Made by a program: the position numbers and the translations under genes. From NCBI GenBank assembly GCA_038120515.1, contig JAYOLW010000006.1, positions 1 through 64,000 of the forward strand: a stretch of DNA of 64,000 nt. Reading direction: 5' to 3'. Below the pieces are notes generated by a model. The model saw only the letters and a program-made list of their open reading frames with translations, searched no databases and was not told where the DNA came from. Positions 1 through 8,421 of this stretch are shown one piece after another (position 1 is the stretch's first letter; each line of letters begins with the position of its first letter). This DNA is from JADHOX01 sp038120515. GTDB lineage: Bacteria; Pseudomonadota; Alphaproteobacteria; Rickettsiales; JABIRX01.

Positions 1-2
1 AT

Positions 3-455
3 AGCAGAATTAGCCAAGCTCCACTTTTAAAAGGAATGATGAATTGCGGTATTTGTGGCAGTCAAATGACTCCAACCTATACCTCAAAAAATGGTAGGAA
101 ATATCGTTATTATATCTGTCAGTCAAAATTTAAGGGTAATAATGAAGAATGTTCTGTAGGCAGAATTCCAGCTAAAGAAGCTGAGGAATTAGTGACAGAT
201 CAGGTTTTAAATATTTTACAAAAACCAGAGATAATTTCTCAGACAATCAGCTGCAATGAAGATGAAAACATTAACCAAAATCAAGTAATCGAATCATTTC
301 AAAAAATAGATAAAATCTGGGATGAGTTATTTCCGCCAGAACAAGCAAGAATTATCAATCTTCTAGTCAAAGATATCATCATTAACCCAGATGGCATGAA
401 TATCAATATTTACAAGCAGGGAATGAACTCACTCAATAATGAAATTAACGGATAG
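3..455 (+). CDS. Serine recombinase, C-terminal part (cut by window start)
   Basis: The frame is open from the first bases, so the N-terminal resolvase domain lies outside the window. The visible part starts with a motif (APLLKGMMNCGICG) that in large serine recombinases leads into the recombinase zinc ribbon. The Cys pairs are CGIC and, further on, a single Cys in YICQ and one in EECS, as in PF13408-type ribbons. The tail after the ribbon is short, ending in an arginine/isoleucine-rich segment (EQARIINLLVKDIII) common in this family. The gene is followed 2 bases later by a small HTH protein that usually accompanies such recombinases. It differs from the complete serine recombinase at 17150, so it probably belongs to another integration event or to the other end of a composite island. 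Confidence 0.75.
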   Translation, partial: SRISQAPLLKGMMNCGICGSQMTPTYTSKNGRKYRYYICQSKFKGNNEECSVGRIPAKEAEELVTDQVLNILQKPEIISQTISCNEDENINQNQVIESFQKIDKIWDELFPPEQARIINLLVKDIIINPDGMNINIYKQGMNSLNNEING

Positions 456-457
456 AC

Positions 458-877
458 ATGGAAAATTTAGAAATAACAAAAAAGCAAATTGATGAAAATA
501 TAATTCAAATTTTTGTGCCGATGCAAATTAGAAAAAGAGGTGGTGCAGCAATGATGATTGTTCCTCAAGGTCAAATTCAAAAGAAAAGTTTTGATGAAAA
601 ATTAATCAACGCATTCGCCAAGGCTTATCAGTGGAAAACTATAATTGAGGATGAAGAAAATGACATTAATTCTCTTGCTGATATTGCTAGATTAGAAAAT
701 ATTTCAACCCCGCATGTGACAAAAATTTATCGACTCAATTTTATCTCACCAAAAATTATTGAGGCAGTAGTTAATGGAACTGCTCCTAGAGATTTAAGGC
801 TAATAGATATTTTGGCTAAAAAAGCACCTGAGATTTGGCAGGAGCAAGAGGAAATGTGGGGTTTTGAATCAAATTAA
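458..877 (+). CDS. Small HTH protein, recombinase partner
   Basis: This 139-aa protein starts 2 bases after the recombinase stop, so the two are surely co-transcribed. The central part (DINSLADIARLENISTPHVTKIYRL, given here only as the region around residues 69-93) looks like a ParB/KorB-style helix-turn-helix. It is followed by a segment about leaving a subset of positions conserved (SPKIIEAVVNGTAPRDL). Small proteins of this type are familiar as the gene after large serine recombinases in alphaproteobacterial prophages and islands. Its biochemical role is not established; a DNA-binding directionality or regulatory factor is an inference. Confidence 0.6.
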   Translation: MENLEITKKQIDENIIQIFVPMQIRKRGGAAMMIVPQGQIQKKSFDEKLINAFAKAYQWKTIIEDEENDINSLADIARLENISTPHVTKIYRLNFISPKIIEAVVNGTAPRDLRLIDILAKKAPEIWQEQEEMWGFESN

Positions 878-975
878 GAGTTACAAACTCACTCAAGATA
901 AATGTTGCTAGTTTGCTAAATTAAAATTGGTTTTTTTCTTGTTCTTTGAGGTTCTTTTATTAAAATAATTGTAAT

Positions 976-981
976 TATAAT
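976..981 (+). promoter_or_regulatory. Possible -10 box for the methyltransferase operon
   Basis: A perfect TATAAT lies 39 bases before the methyltransferase start, in the 142-bp gap after the HTH gene. The -35 region is poor (TTCTTT at 952-957, 18-base spacer), so this is only a candidate. Confidence 0.3.
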
Positions 982-1019
982 CAGGTATATCTGTTTAAGA
1001 AATTTTAGTTAAAACATTA

Positions 1020-2150
1020 ATGTATAAAAATAAGGTAAACAATACATCATCTCCAAAAGTCATATCGTTATTTTCTGGTTGTGGCGGTTTAGATTTAGGA
1101 TTTCACCAGTGCGGATATGAAACCGTCTGGGCAAATGATTTTGATTTATGGGCAGCAAAAACATTTACTCATAATTTTGGTGATGTTATGCACTGTGGAG
1201 ATATAGAAAAAATTGATCCTTATAAAGATAAAAGCATACCTGATTGTGACTTAATATTAGGCGGATTCCCTTGCCAAGATTTCTCTATGATATGGAAGCG
1301 TCCAGGGTTGAATGGTGAAAGAGGTAATTTGTATAAAAGTTTTTTGCGTTTTGTTGATGCAAAGAAGCCAAAAGCATTTATTGCAGAAAATGTTAAAGGA
1401 TTGCTTAGTGCCAATAAAAGCAAAGCTATTGAAACAATAGTCAGTGATTTTGAAAAAATTACACCTGGTTATGTGGTAAAAATTCAACTATATAATTTTG
1501 CAGAATATGGCGTTCCTCAATTTAGAGAACGTGTTTTAATTGTCGGCATTCGTAAAGATACAAATTTTAATTTTATACATCCAGAACCAACACATGGGGA
1601 TGGAAGAAGACCTTTTGTCACAGCAGGTGAGGCTTTGGCTAATATTAAAAAATCTTTACCGAACAATGAATTAATGAATCCTAAGCAAAAAACTGTGGAG
1701 ATGTTAAAACTAATTCCTGAAGGTGGTAATTTCACAGATATTCCAAAAGATCATCCGCTTTATGTCAAAGGGATGATAAGTCATGTTTATAGAAGAATTC
1801 ATAGAAATGAACCGTCAAAAACAATTATTGCTGCTGGCGGAGGTGGGACTTGGGGATATCATTATCCAGAGCCAAGACCATTAACAAATAGAGAAAGAGC
1901 TCGTTTACAATCTTTTCCAGATGATTTTGTTTTTTTGGGAAGTAATACAGAGGTAAGGAGACAAATAGGAAACGCAGTTCCTCCTGTTGGAGTTCATGCC
2001 GTTGCTAAAACATTACTACCTTTATTTAGCGAGAAATATGAAGAGCAAAATCTTCATGAATTAAGCAATGTATTAAAAAAACTAACCATAAAGCAACGTT
2101 TAAGATTTGATGCGGATAATCATAGCATCAAAATATCGAAAGCAATTTAG
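1020..2150 (+). CDS. DNA (cytosine-5) methyltransferase
   Basis: This 376-aa protein transfers a methyl group from S-adenosylmethionine to C5 of cytosine in a specific DNA site. The family motifs appear in order: motif I (SLFSGCGGLDLGF, residues 16-28), motif IV with the catalytic Cys (GGFPCQDFS, Cys85), motif VI (AENVKGL), motif VIII (QFRERV), then the target-recognition region, motif IX (RARLQSFPDDF) and motif X (RQIGNAVPP). All appear intact, so it should be active. It is followed 8 bases later by a PLD-type nuclease and then a Z1 ATPase, which makes it the protective half of a restriction cassette. The recognition sequence cannot be read from the protein. Confidence 0.93.
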   Translation: MYKNKVNNTSSPKVISLFSGCGGLDLGFHQCGYETVWANDFDLWAAKTFTHNFGDVMHCGDIEKIDPYKDKSIPDCDLILGGFPCQDFSMIWKRPGLNGERGNLYKSFLRFVDAKKPKAFIAENVKGLLSANKSKAIETIVSDFEKITPGYVVKIQLYNFAEYGVPQFRERVLIVGIRKDTNFNFIHPEPTHGDGRRPFVTAGEALANIKKSLPNNELMNPKQKTVEMLKLIPEGGNFTDIPKDHPLYVKGMISHVYRRIHRNEPSKTIIAAGGGGTWGYHYPEPRPLTNRERARLQSFPDDFVFLGSNTEVRRQIGNAVPPVGVHAVAKTLLPLFSEKYEEQNLHELSNVLKKLTIKQRLRFDADNHSIKISKAI

Positions 2151-2158
2151 GAAATATT

Positions 2159-3235
2159 ATGGACATACTTGCTTCAAATTATCTTCCGTTGCGAACTAAT
2201 CATTCTACTTTCGAAAAAAGATTTGATTCCCTTATTAAAGAATCCGAGGAAGTAGATATAGCTGTGGGTTATATTTCTGAAAAATCATTAGATGAACTAG
2301 CTAATCATATACATAGAAAGGGTAAACCCTTCTGCAATTTAGTGATAGGAATGCACTATTTTGAAAGATTCACTCATGCTCAATACGCAATAGCAAAGGA
2401 AACTGAAAAATTTTTAACAGAAAATAACCTTGGAACGGTAAGGCTTGTGACAAGTTTTCCATATCATGGAAAGTTATACTCATTTAGATATAAAGATGGA
2501 AAAAGTAAATCAATATTAGGCTCGTCAAATCTTAACAATATATTACTTCATAAACCAGTTCGTCAGTATGAATTGGATCTTCTAATAGATGATGAGAAAA
2601 CTAATATGGGGTTAAAGGAATTTATGAATTCCTTAATTTCAATTTCTCCTGAATTAAGTTCCTTAGAAATAAATGACTTCAAAACAGAAAATAATCTGAT
2701 GTTAGGTTTAGCTGGAGTTAAAAAAATAGAAGATGAAAAAGTCCTATTTGAAATAGTAGAAAATTTAATCCCCAATAAATCCATAGAAATACCCCTTAAA
2801 ACCTCTGAAGCTGCACCTTGTAGTAATATAAATGCTTATTTTGGAAAAGGTAGGGAAAACTCTTCTACTAAGATTATAAGACAAAGACCTTGGTATGAAG
2901 TTGAGCTGATAGTTCCAAAAGAGATTACCGATTTAGAATGGTATCCAAAAGCAGGATATCCATCAACAGAAAGCATAATTACAGTAATAACTGATGATGG
3001 CTATGAATTTCGCTGTAAAATAAGTGGAACAAACAGCAAAAACTTTAGATCTGTTGGGGATTTAAAGATTTTGGGAAAATGGCTAAAGGGAAGATTAGAG
3101 AATGCTGGGGTTCTAAATGTGAATGAGCCAGTAACTAACGAAACCTTATGCAAATATGGCAGAAATAACATATTAATGACTCCAACGAAACAAGAGAATG
3201 TTTGGTTTCTGGACTTTAAACCAACAGTTAAATAA
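2159..3235 (+). CDS. PLD-type restriction endonuclease (NgoFVII-like)
   Basis: This 358-aa protein has a phospholipase D-like nuclease fold in its N-terminal half. The single active-site motif is H-G-K-L-Y-S-F-R with a downstream GSSN (around residues 104-125), the HxK...GS(S)N pattern of PLD nucleases, which cut phosphodiester bonds via a histidine intermediate and usually act as dimers. The arrangement matches the NgoFVII restriction enzyme family. The C-terminal half (roughly 230-358) has no motif I recognise and may recognise DNA. The gene sits 8 bases after the methyltransferase and 2 bases before the Z1 gene, which supports a restriction role. Confidence 0.75.
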   Translation: MDILASNYLPLRTNHSTFEKRFDSLIKESEEVDIAVGYISEKSLDELANHIHRKGKPFCNLVIGMHYFERFTHAQYAIAKETEKFLTENNLGTVRLVTSFPYHGKLYSFRYKDGKSKSILGSSNLNNILLHKPVRQYELDLLIDDEKTNMGLKEFMNSLISISPELSSLEINDFKTENNLMLGLAGVKKIEDEKVLFEIVENLIPNKSIEIPLKTSEAAPCSNINAYFGKGRENSSTKIIRQRPWYEVELIVPKEITDLEWYPKAGYPSTESIITVITDDGYEFRCKISGTNSKNFRSVGDLKILGKWLKGRLENAGVLNVNEPVTNETLCKYGRNNILMTPTKQENVWFLDFKPTVK

Positions 3236-3237
3236 AT

Positions 3238-5151
3238 ATGCATTACAACAAATATATACAGTCAGTAAAAGATAGATCGTCTGAAAAAGTTGCAAGTGCC
3301 GTTAGTAAAACAGTTAGTGAGTTAGTTCCAAAATACATATCTACATTTGATTTTAAAAGTCATAAGCTGGGATTACTACTTGGAAATGTGCAAAGTGGAA
3401 AGACTGGTCATATGCTTGGTGTTTTATCTGCAGCTGCTGACAACGATTTTGAAATATTTGTTGTCATGACAACAGACAACACTCACCTACAAAAACAAAC
3501 ATTTAAGAGATCTTTAGAACTATTAGAAACTTTTTGCATTTGTGATGAACAAGATGATATAAGATTTCTTACGAATGACATGAGAAAACCTGTTGTAATC
3601 GTATTAAAAAAGAATACGAGGGTTCTTGAAACCTGGAAAAATCATTTAATATCTTCTAGATTTTTAACTGGAAGGCCAATTTTTATAATTGATGATGAAA
3701 GTGATGCAGCAAGCCTGAATACTAAAGTTAACAAAGAATCTGAAATTAGTACAATAAATAAAAAGATAACCGAAATTAGATCTCTTGCCAATAGTAGTTT
3801 CTATTTACAGGTTACAGCCACTCCTCAATCGTTATTTTTACAAGAGGAAGAATCAGGATATAAGCCAGAATTCGTATACTATTTTAAGCCTGGAGCAGAA
3901 TATCTTGGGGGTAATTTCTTTTATAGCACAACAGAACCATACGGAGAAAGACAAATTCCATATCCAATAAAAATAACTAACGAAGAAGAGCTTGCTGATT
4001 TAAGGGAAAAAGATGCCCATATCCCAGAAGGAATGCAAAAAGCAATAGCAAGTTTCTTGGTCGCTGCATCTCATATACATCTGACTAAATCACGAGAATC
4101 ATGTAATTTTCTAATACATCCAAGTGTTAGCATTGCCGACCATGAAACCATAGCGGAAAGAATTGGTGAAGCTTTGAATAACTTGCTACAAGGAGTGAGA
4201 GATGATGATGATTTCAAAAATGATTTACAAGAGGCATGGCTTGATCTTCAAAAAACAAAGCCAGATATATCAGATTTTAAAAAATGTTATGATTTTATTT
4301 CCGATTTATTGGAAAACGAAGGGATAACAATTTCAACTATGAATTCTAAAGCAAATTTTGATATTAACTTTGAAGAAGGAACAAATATAGTTGTAGGAGG
4401 TAATTCGCTAGGAAGGGGTGTGACTTTCCCAAATTTACAAACTACATATTACTGCAGGAAATCCAAAAGACCTCAGGCTGATACTTTTTGGCAACACTGC
4501 AGGTCTTTTGGTTATGATAGGGATTCTGGTTTAGTGCGTATTTTCTTGCCAGCAAGTTTATTTAAATTATTCGCAGAATTAAATCATTCAAATAACGCAA
4601 TGATTGATTATGTAAATAAAAACGGATTAAAAGGATTGCGACTAATTTATCCAAAAAATATTAAGCCCACTAGATCAAATGTTGTTAATAAAAAGAAATT
4701 AGAAATTATAGCTGGAGGAGTTAACCATTTTCCAAGTTTTCCAATAGCAAAACATACTTCTAAAATAGATTCTATTCTTAGAAAATATAATGATGAGGCA
4801 GAATATACAGTAGTTGATATAAATGTTATTGAAGAAATCATAAAAAATTGTGAAGCAGAATTTAATAATGATTGGCCTAATAAGGCTTATTTAAAATGTA
4901 TTGAATCTTTGCAAGAAAAAGACCTATCAAAAGCAATACTAATAGTTAGAAGAAATAGAAATATTGGCAGAAATACTGGCACATTATTATCTCCCAATGA
5001 TCGTAAATTAGGTGATCAATTTGAAAAGCAAATTGTCTTAACAATGTATCGTATTGATGGTAATGTAGCTAAGGGATGGGAAGGAAAACCTCTGTGGATA
5101 CCAAATATAAAATTTCCTAAAGACAAATTCTTTTATAACACTGAAACTTAA
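3238..5151 (+). CDS. Z1-domain SF2-like ATPase of a restriction cassette
   Basis: The 637-aa protein is a member of the Z1 (PF10593) endonuclease-associated helicase-like family. Visible motifs are Walker A (GNVQSGKT, residues 49-56), a Walker B/DEAD-like motif (IIDDESDAAS), motif III-like VTATPQS, and the helicase C-lobe signatures GGNSLGRGVTFPN and QADTFWQHCRSFGY. Z1 proteins are known from operons with DNA methyltransferases and nucleases, often with a MORC/MutL-type ATPase; none is present here. It probably uses ATP to translocate or remodel DNA for the neighbouring nuclease. That function is inferred from family and context. The coding sequence looks intact. Confidence 0.85.
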   Translation: MHYNKYIQSVKDRSSEKVASAVSKTVSELVPKYISTFDFKSHKLGLLLGNVQSGKTGHMLGVLSAAADNDFEIFVVMTTDNTHLQKQTFKRSLELLETFCICDEQDDIRFLTNDMRKPVVIVLKKNTRVLETWKNHLISSRFLTGRPIFIIDDESDAASLNTKVNKESEISTINKKITEIRSLANSSFYLQVTATPQSLFLQEEESGYKPEFVYYFKPGAEYLGGNFFYSTTEPYGERQIPYPIKITNEEELADLREKDAHIPEGMQKAIASFLVAASHIHLTKSRESCNFLIHPSVSIADHETIAERIGEALNNLLQGVRDDDDFKNDLQEAWLDLQKTKPDISDFKKCYDFISDLLENEGITISTMNSKANFDINFEEGTNIVVGGNSLGRGVTFPNLQTTYYCRKSKRPQADTFWQHCRSFGYDRDSGLVRIFLPASLFKLFAELNHSNNAMIDYVNKNGLKGLRLIYPKNIKPTRSNVVNKKKLEIIAGGVNHFPSFPIAKHTSKIDSILRKYNDEAEYTVVDINVIEEIIKNCEAEFNNDWPNKAYLKCIESLQEKDLSKAILIVRRNRNIGRNTGTLLSPNDRKLGDQFEKQIVLTMYRIDGNVAKGWEGKPLWIPNIKFPKDKFFYNTET

Positions 5152-5688
5152 TTTTCTTTGTTTTAAAAGTTCGATACTTTCAACCGCCACCCGACCATTT
5201 CTCTAACCTTGGCAACCCTTGAAAACACTCAAGGTTAATTGGGGGGTTAACCAAAACCAGTTTCAAATAGATCAAGTTCGATATTTTTGCCCGCTAGTCG
5301 GTACACAAAGTTCGTTATTTTTTCAGAGAATCCAGTGTTTATGAGGGTTGCCTAAAATCTCCAAGGTTAACTGGGTATGGAGAATTGGAGAGAATTTGGG
5401 GTAAAAATTAGCGATTTTTTGTGAAAATGGAGATCAAAAATGCAACTGGTCTGGAAAATTAAAAGTAGCTGAAAGCCTTTATTTACTGGGGTTTTAGAGG
5501 GTAATTGGTTTTAAGAAATTGCCAATTTCTGGAGAGTTAGAAAGATGTAAAATGGCTCCCCTTGTTGTACTTGCTACGAACTGATAGGCGGGAAGATGTA
5601 ATAAACTTTGGGCTAACTCATCCCAACAAGATATAGAAAGATAAGAAATGGGTAGTAATTTGCATTTCTATAATATAAGGTTCGTGGA
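5152..5688. other. Gene-free 537-bp region with short repeats
   Basis: No ORF with coding character was found here. The stretch holds three copies of AAGTTCG(A/T)TA at about 5167, 5274 and 5308 on the plus strand. It also has a small inverted repeat CCTTGA-AAACAC-TCAAGG near 5216-5235 and a GGTTAA...TTAACC pair just after it. Base content is somewhat less AT-rich than the flanking genes. It separates the restriction cassette from the metal operon and may be remnant DNA of an earlier insertion or hold regulatory sites for the operon. Confidence 0.5.
5669..5674 (+). promoter_or_regulatory. Possible -10 box of the metal-efflux operon
   Basis: A TATAAT hexamer sits 14 bases before the ATG of the first operon gene. 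No good -35 hexamer is visible at the usual spacing, as could be expected if an activator were needed. No MerR- or ArsR-type regulator gene is adjacent. Confidence 0.3.
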
Positions 5689-6018
5689 ATGAAACTGTCT
5701 AATTCTGCAATACATTTCTTAATTATTTTATCAATGCTGTTGGCTAGTATTGCCTCTGCTCATATATGCTTGGATAGTAATGCAGAAGATCATATCTCTG
5801 TAGTATCTTTGTCTGATCAATCTGATAGCTCTTCTTCTGATATAGCATCTGATTGCTGTGAATCTTCTTGTCATAATAATTGCAGTCATCTTTTTAGTCT
5901 TAATCAGAATTTGGATATAGAACTTTCTAATTTTATAGAAAAAGGCCTTATTGATTCTTATAATTATTCCATCCCCCTAAACTACGTTTCTCTTCCCTCC
6001 AAACCTCCCAAAGCATAA
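5689..6018 (+). CDS. CzcI-like small secreted Cys/His protein
   Basis: This 109-aa protein begins with a hydrophobic signal peptide (cleavage probably after SIASA). The mature part has a Ser/Asp-rich linker and a compact metal-binding-like cluster, DCCESSCHNNCSH, near residues 61-73. A small secreted protein of this kind commonly precedes HME-RND efflux genes, as CzcI does before czcCBA. I assign it on position and composition and not on a clear sequence match. It could act as a periplasmic metal sensor or buffer. A hairpin directly after its stop may lower transcription into the pump genes. Confidence 0.5.
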   Translation: MKLSNSAIHFLIILSMLLASIASAHICLDSNAEDHISVVSLSDQSDSSSSDIASDCCESSCHNNCSHLFSLNQNLDIELSNFIEKGLIDSYNYSIPLNYVSLPSKPPKA

Positions 6019-6061
6019 CAATTAATTAAGAGGCAAAATGCCTTTTTATTTATTAATTGTT
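6017..6061 (+). terminator. Long imperfect hairpin, possible attenuator
   Basis: The outer arms AACAATTAAT and ATTAATTGTT are perfectly complementary. The inner AGGCA-AAA-TGCCT stem is followed by TTTT. It lies between the CzcI-like gene and the TolC-like gene, so it may terminate partially or stabilise the upstream message. Confidence 0.55.
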
Positions 6062-6077
6062 AATCGATGGAAAATTC

Positions 6078-7403
6078 ATGAATTTATTTAAAACATTGTT
6101 GTGCATTTGCACCATATTTGTAAACTTTTTATCTTGGTCTGAATCTTATGCTTATGAGCCTCATACTTCAGAAGATCATAAATATGAAGGATCAATATAT
6201 AGTAATAATCAAAAAATCACCCTTCAGGACGCTATAGATTTGGCTATGAAGTTTTCACCTGAACTTAAAGCTTCTGAAGCACAGGTAATGGCTGCAAGGG
6301 GTTCAGAAAGACAGGCAGGGTATTGGAATAATCCTGAATTAGAAATTGAAGCTGAAAACATCTCTGGTACTGGCCCATACACAGATTCTAATCTAGCAGA
6401 ATATACATATAGCCTAACTAAATCTATTGATATTAGTGGAAAGCGTTCTGCTCGCAAAAAATCTGCTTCATCAGCTAGAAAGGCAGCAAGTAATGAAGCG
6501 ATGATTAGTCAATTAAGTATTATTCGTAATGTTCATATAGCTTATGCAGAAGTTCTATCAGAAGCAGAGGCATTGAAATTAGCTAAAGAACAAGAGAAAT
6601 TAGCAAAGCAAGTTCTTAGGACTGTGACAAAGAGAGTAAGTGCTGCAAGAGAATCTGAGATACAAAAAATCAAAGCAACTGTAGCATATGAAAATAGTTT
6701 AATTACAAGTAATCAAAAACAACAACAATTACAATCTGCAAAACAAAAACTAGCAATTCTTATAGGAAAAAAAGAATTGGGTGTTTCCTTAGATCATTCT
6801 CACTTCTTTGATCTTGAAGCTCCAAAACCTATAGACTCATATAAAAAAATGCTTAACCATTCTCCAATATACAGAAAATCTCAACATTTAAGCGATGAAA
6901 AAGAATATGCTTATGACTTTGAAAAAGCACACAGGGTTTCTGATCCAAAAGTGAAAATAGGAATTAGAGAATTTCGTGAGAATAATGAGCAAGCATTAGT
7001 TGCAGGATTATCAACACCGTTTCCGATCTTCAATTGGAATCAAGGAAACATATCTCGTGCTAAGGCAGAATTAGATCAGGCTCAAAATAATCAGTTAAAT
7101 ACTAAATTATCATTAGAGCAAAATCTAATAGAAGAATGGCAAAATTGGCAAATATCATATGCTACTGCTGAAAAGTTGAAAAACACTATATTACCTACAG
7201 CAGAGAAAGCATTTAAGGTAGCAAGGTCAGGATATCAAAAAGGAAAATTCCCTTATCTAGAGGTTTTAGATACGCAACGTACTTTATTTGAATCTAGAGA
7301 AAAATATCATGTAGCTCTTAAGCAATATCATATAGCACGGGCAAATATAGAACTAATTGTCACTCCTCTTAATAACGATCAAAAAGGTAACAATAATGAA
7401 TAA
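6078..7403 (+). CDS. TolC-family outer-membrane channel of RND efflux pump (CzcC-like)
   Basis: The protein (441 aa from the chosen ATG) is the outer-membrane exit duct of a tripartite metal pump. A signal peptide covers about the first 25 residues. The body has the two repeated OEP (PF02321) modules with long alpha-helical stretches, and conserved elements near the first (ITLQDAIDLAMKFSPELKASEAQ) and second repeat (ARSGYQKGKFPYLEVLDTQRTL). A TTG 21 bases upstream is also in frame but would put extra polar residues before the signal peptide, so ATG at 6078 is preferred. The 3' end overlaps the adaptor gene by 8 bases, indicating translational coupling. Confidence 0.85.
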   Translation: MNLFKTLLCICTIFVNFLSWSESYAYEPHTSEDHKYEGSIYSNNQKITLQDAIDLAMKFSPELKASEAQVMAARGSERQAGYWNNPELEIEAENISGTGPYTDSNLAEYTYSLTKSIDISGKRSARKKSASSARKAASNEAMISQLSIIRNVHIAYAEVLSEAEALKLAKEQEKLAKQVLRTVTKRVSAARESEIQKIKATVAYENSLITSNQKQQQLQSAKQKLAILIGKKELGVSLDHSHFFDLEAPKPIDSYKKMLNHSPIYRKSQHLSDEKEYAYDFEKAHRVSDPKVKIGIREFRENNEQALVAGLSTPFPIFNWNQGNISRAKAELDQAQNNQLNTKLSLEQNLIEEWQNWQISYATAEKLKNTILPTAEKAFKVARSGYQKGKFPYLEVLDTQRTLFESREKYHVALKQYHIARANIELIVTPLNNDQKGNNNE

Positions 7404-8403
7404 ATATTTTTTCTTAACATTTTTCTTGGTAAATTTAGCAATTTCTCCATTACATGCTGAGGGTGGACATGAGCATGATCACCGAGGCCATGAAGAAAAA
7501 CATACTGAACATCAAAAAAATGAATCTCGTGACGAAGGACATCATGATGATGAAGGTGAGCATGATGAGCATGGTGACCATGAAGAAAACTCTACTATCA
7601 TATCAGAAGAGTCAGCAAAAAATGCTGGAATAAAAATTAGCCAAGCTAAATCTCAAACAATTTTTGAAACAATATCTTTAACTGGAAAGATCATTTTAGA
7701 TCAAGATAGGACTTACGATATTAAAGCTCGTTTTCCAGGTGTGGTAAAAGATGTGAAAGTTAAATGGGGACAAAAAGTTAAAAAGGGACAGGTTTTAGCC
7801 TTAATAGAAAGCAATGATAGCTTGAAGTTATATTCGGTAAAATCTCCAAGAAATGGAGTAGTTTTAAAACGAAACACCAATATTGGCAATGTTGCTACAG
7901 ATGAGGATATTTTTAAAATTGCTGACCTTTCAAAAGTGTGGGCTGAGTTTCATGTTTTTCCAAGAGATATTCATAATATAAAAGAAGGTCAAGAAGTTGT
8001 TGTTCGTACTTTAGAAAATGGTATGTATGATCAAGGTAAAATCTCTCTTATACTTCCTACAGCAGATTCAGAAAGCCAAACAGTGATAGCTATTATTTCG
8101 TTAAAAAATACTAAAGGGCAATGGAGACCTGGAATGAGTGTGGAAGGCAAAGTTAAAATATTAGAAAAAAAGGCTTCAATAGCGATCAACAAAAAGGCTA
8201 TTCAAAGAATAGATAATGAAACAGTAATTTTTGTTAAAGAAAGCAATAATAAATATGAGGCTCGTCATGTAAAATTGGGCAAAGGTGATGATGAGTATGT
8301 TGAAGTTATAGAAGGGTTAAGTGAAGGAGAAGAATATGTTTCACAAGGGAGCTTCATTATTAAAGCTGATATTTTGAAATCTACTGCTGAACACTCACAT
8401 TAA
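7396..8403 (+). CDS. RND periplasmic adaptor, HlyD/CzcB-like, His-rich
   Basis: This 335-aa membrane-fusion protein links the inner-membrane pump to the outer-membrane channel. After a signal peptide (MNKYFFLTFFLVNLAISPLHA) comes a strongly His/Asp/Glu-rich stretch of about 45 residues with repeats such as GHEHDHRGHEEKH and DEHGDHEE, a likely divalent-metal-binding segment. The rest shows the barrel-sandwich (lipoyl-like) region around FPGVVKDVKVKWGQKVKKGQ and the beta-barrel domain. The start at 7396 has an AAGG Shine-Dalgarno, while an upstream in-frame start would lie inside the previous gene. Confidence 0.88.
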   Translation: MNKYFFLTFFLVNLAISPLHAEGGHEHDHRGHEEKHTEHQKNESRDEGHHDDEGEHDEHGDHEENSTIISEESAKNAGIKISQAKSQTIFETISLTGKIILDQDRTYDIKARFPGVVKDVKVKWGQKVKKGQVLALIESNDSLKLYSVKSPRNGVVLKRNTNIGNVATDEDIFKIADLSKVWAEFHVFPRDIHNIKEGQEVVVRTLENGMYDQGKISLILPTADSESQTVIAIISLKNTKGQWRPGMSVEGKVKILEKKASIAINKKAIQRIDNETVIFVKESNNKYEARHVKLGKGDDEYVEVIEGLSEGEEYVSQGSFIIKADILKSTAEHSH

Positions 8404-8421
8404 ATAAATAGGATCAAAAAT

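Noticed and set aside
878..1019. Attachment repeat matching tRNA-Asn near the left recombinase
   Set aside because: No stretch resembling the tRNA 3' end was seen here; only a small GAGTT-ACA-AACTC inverted repeat after the stop.
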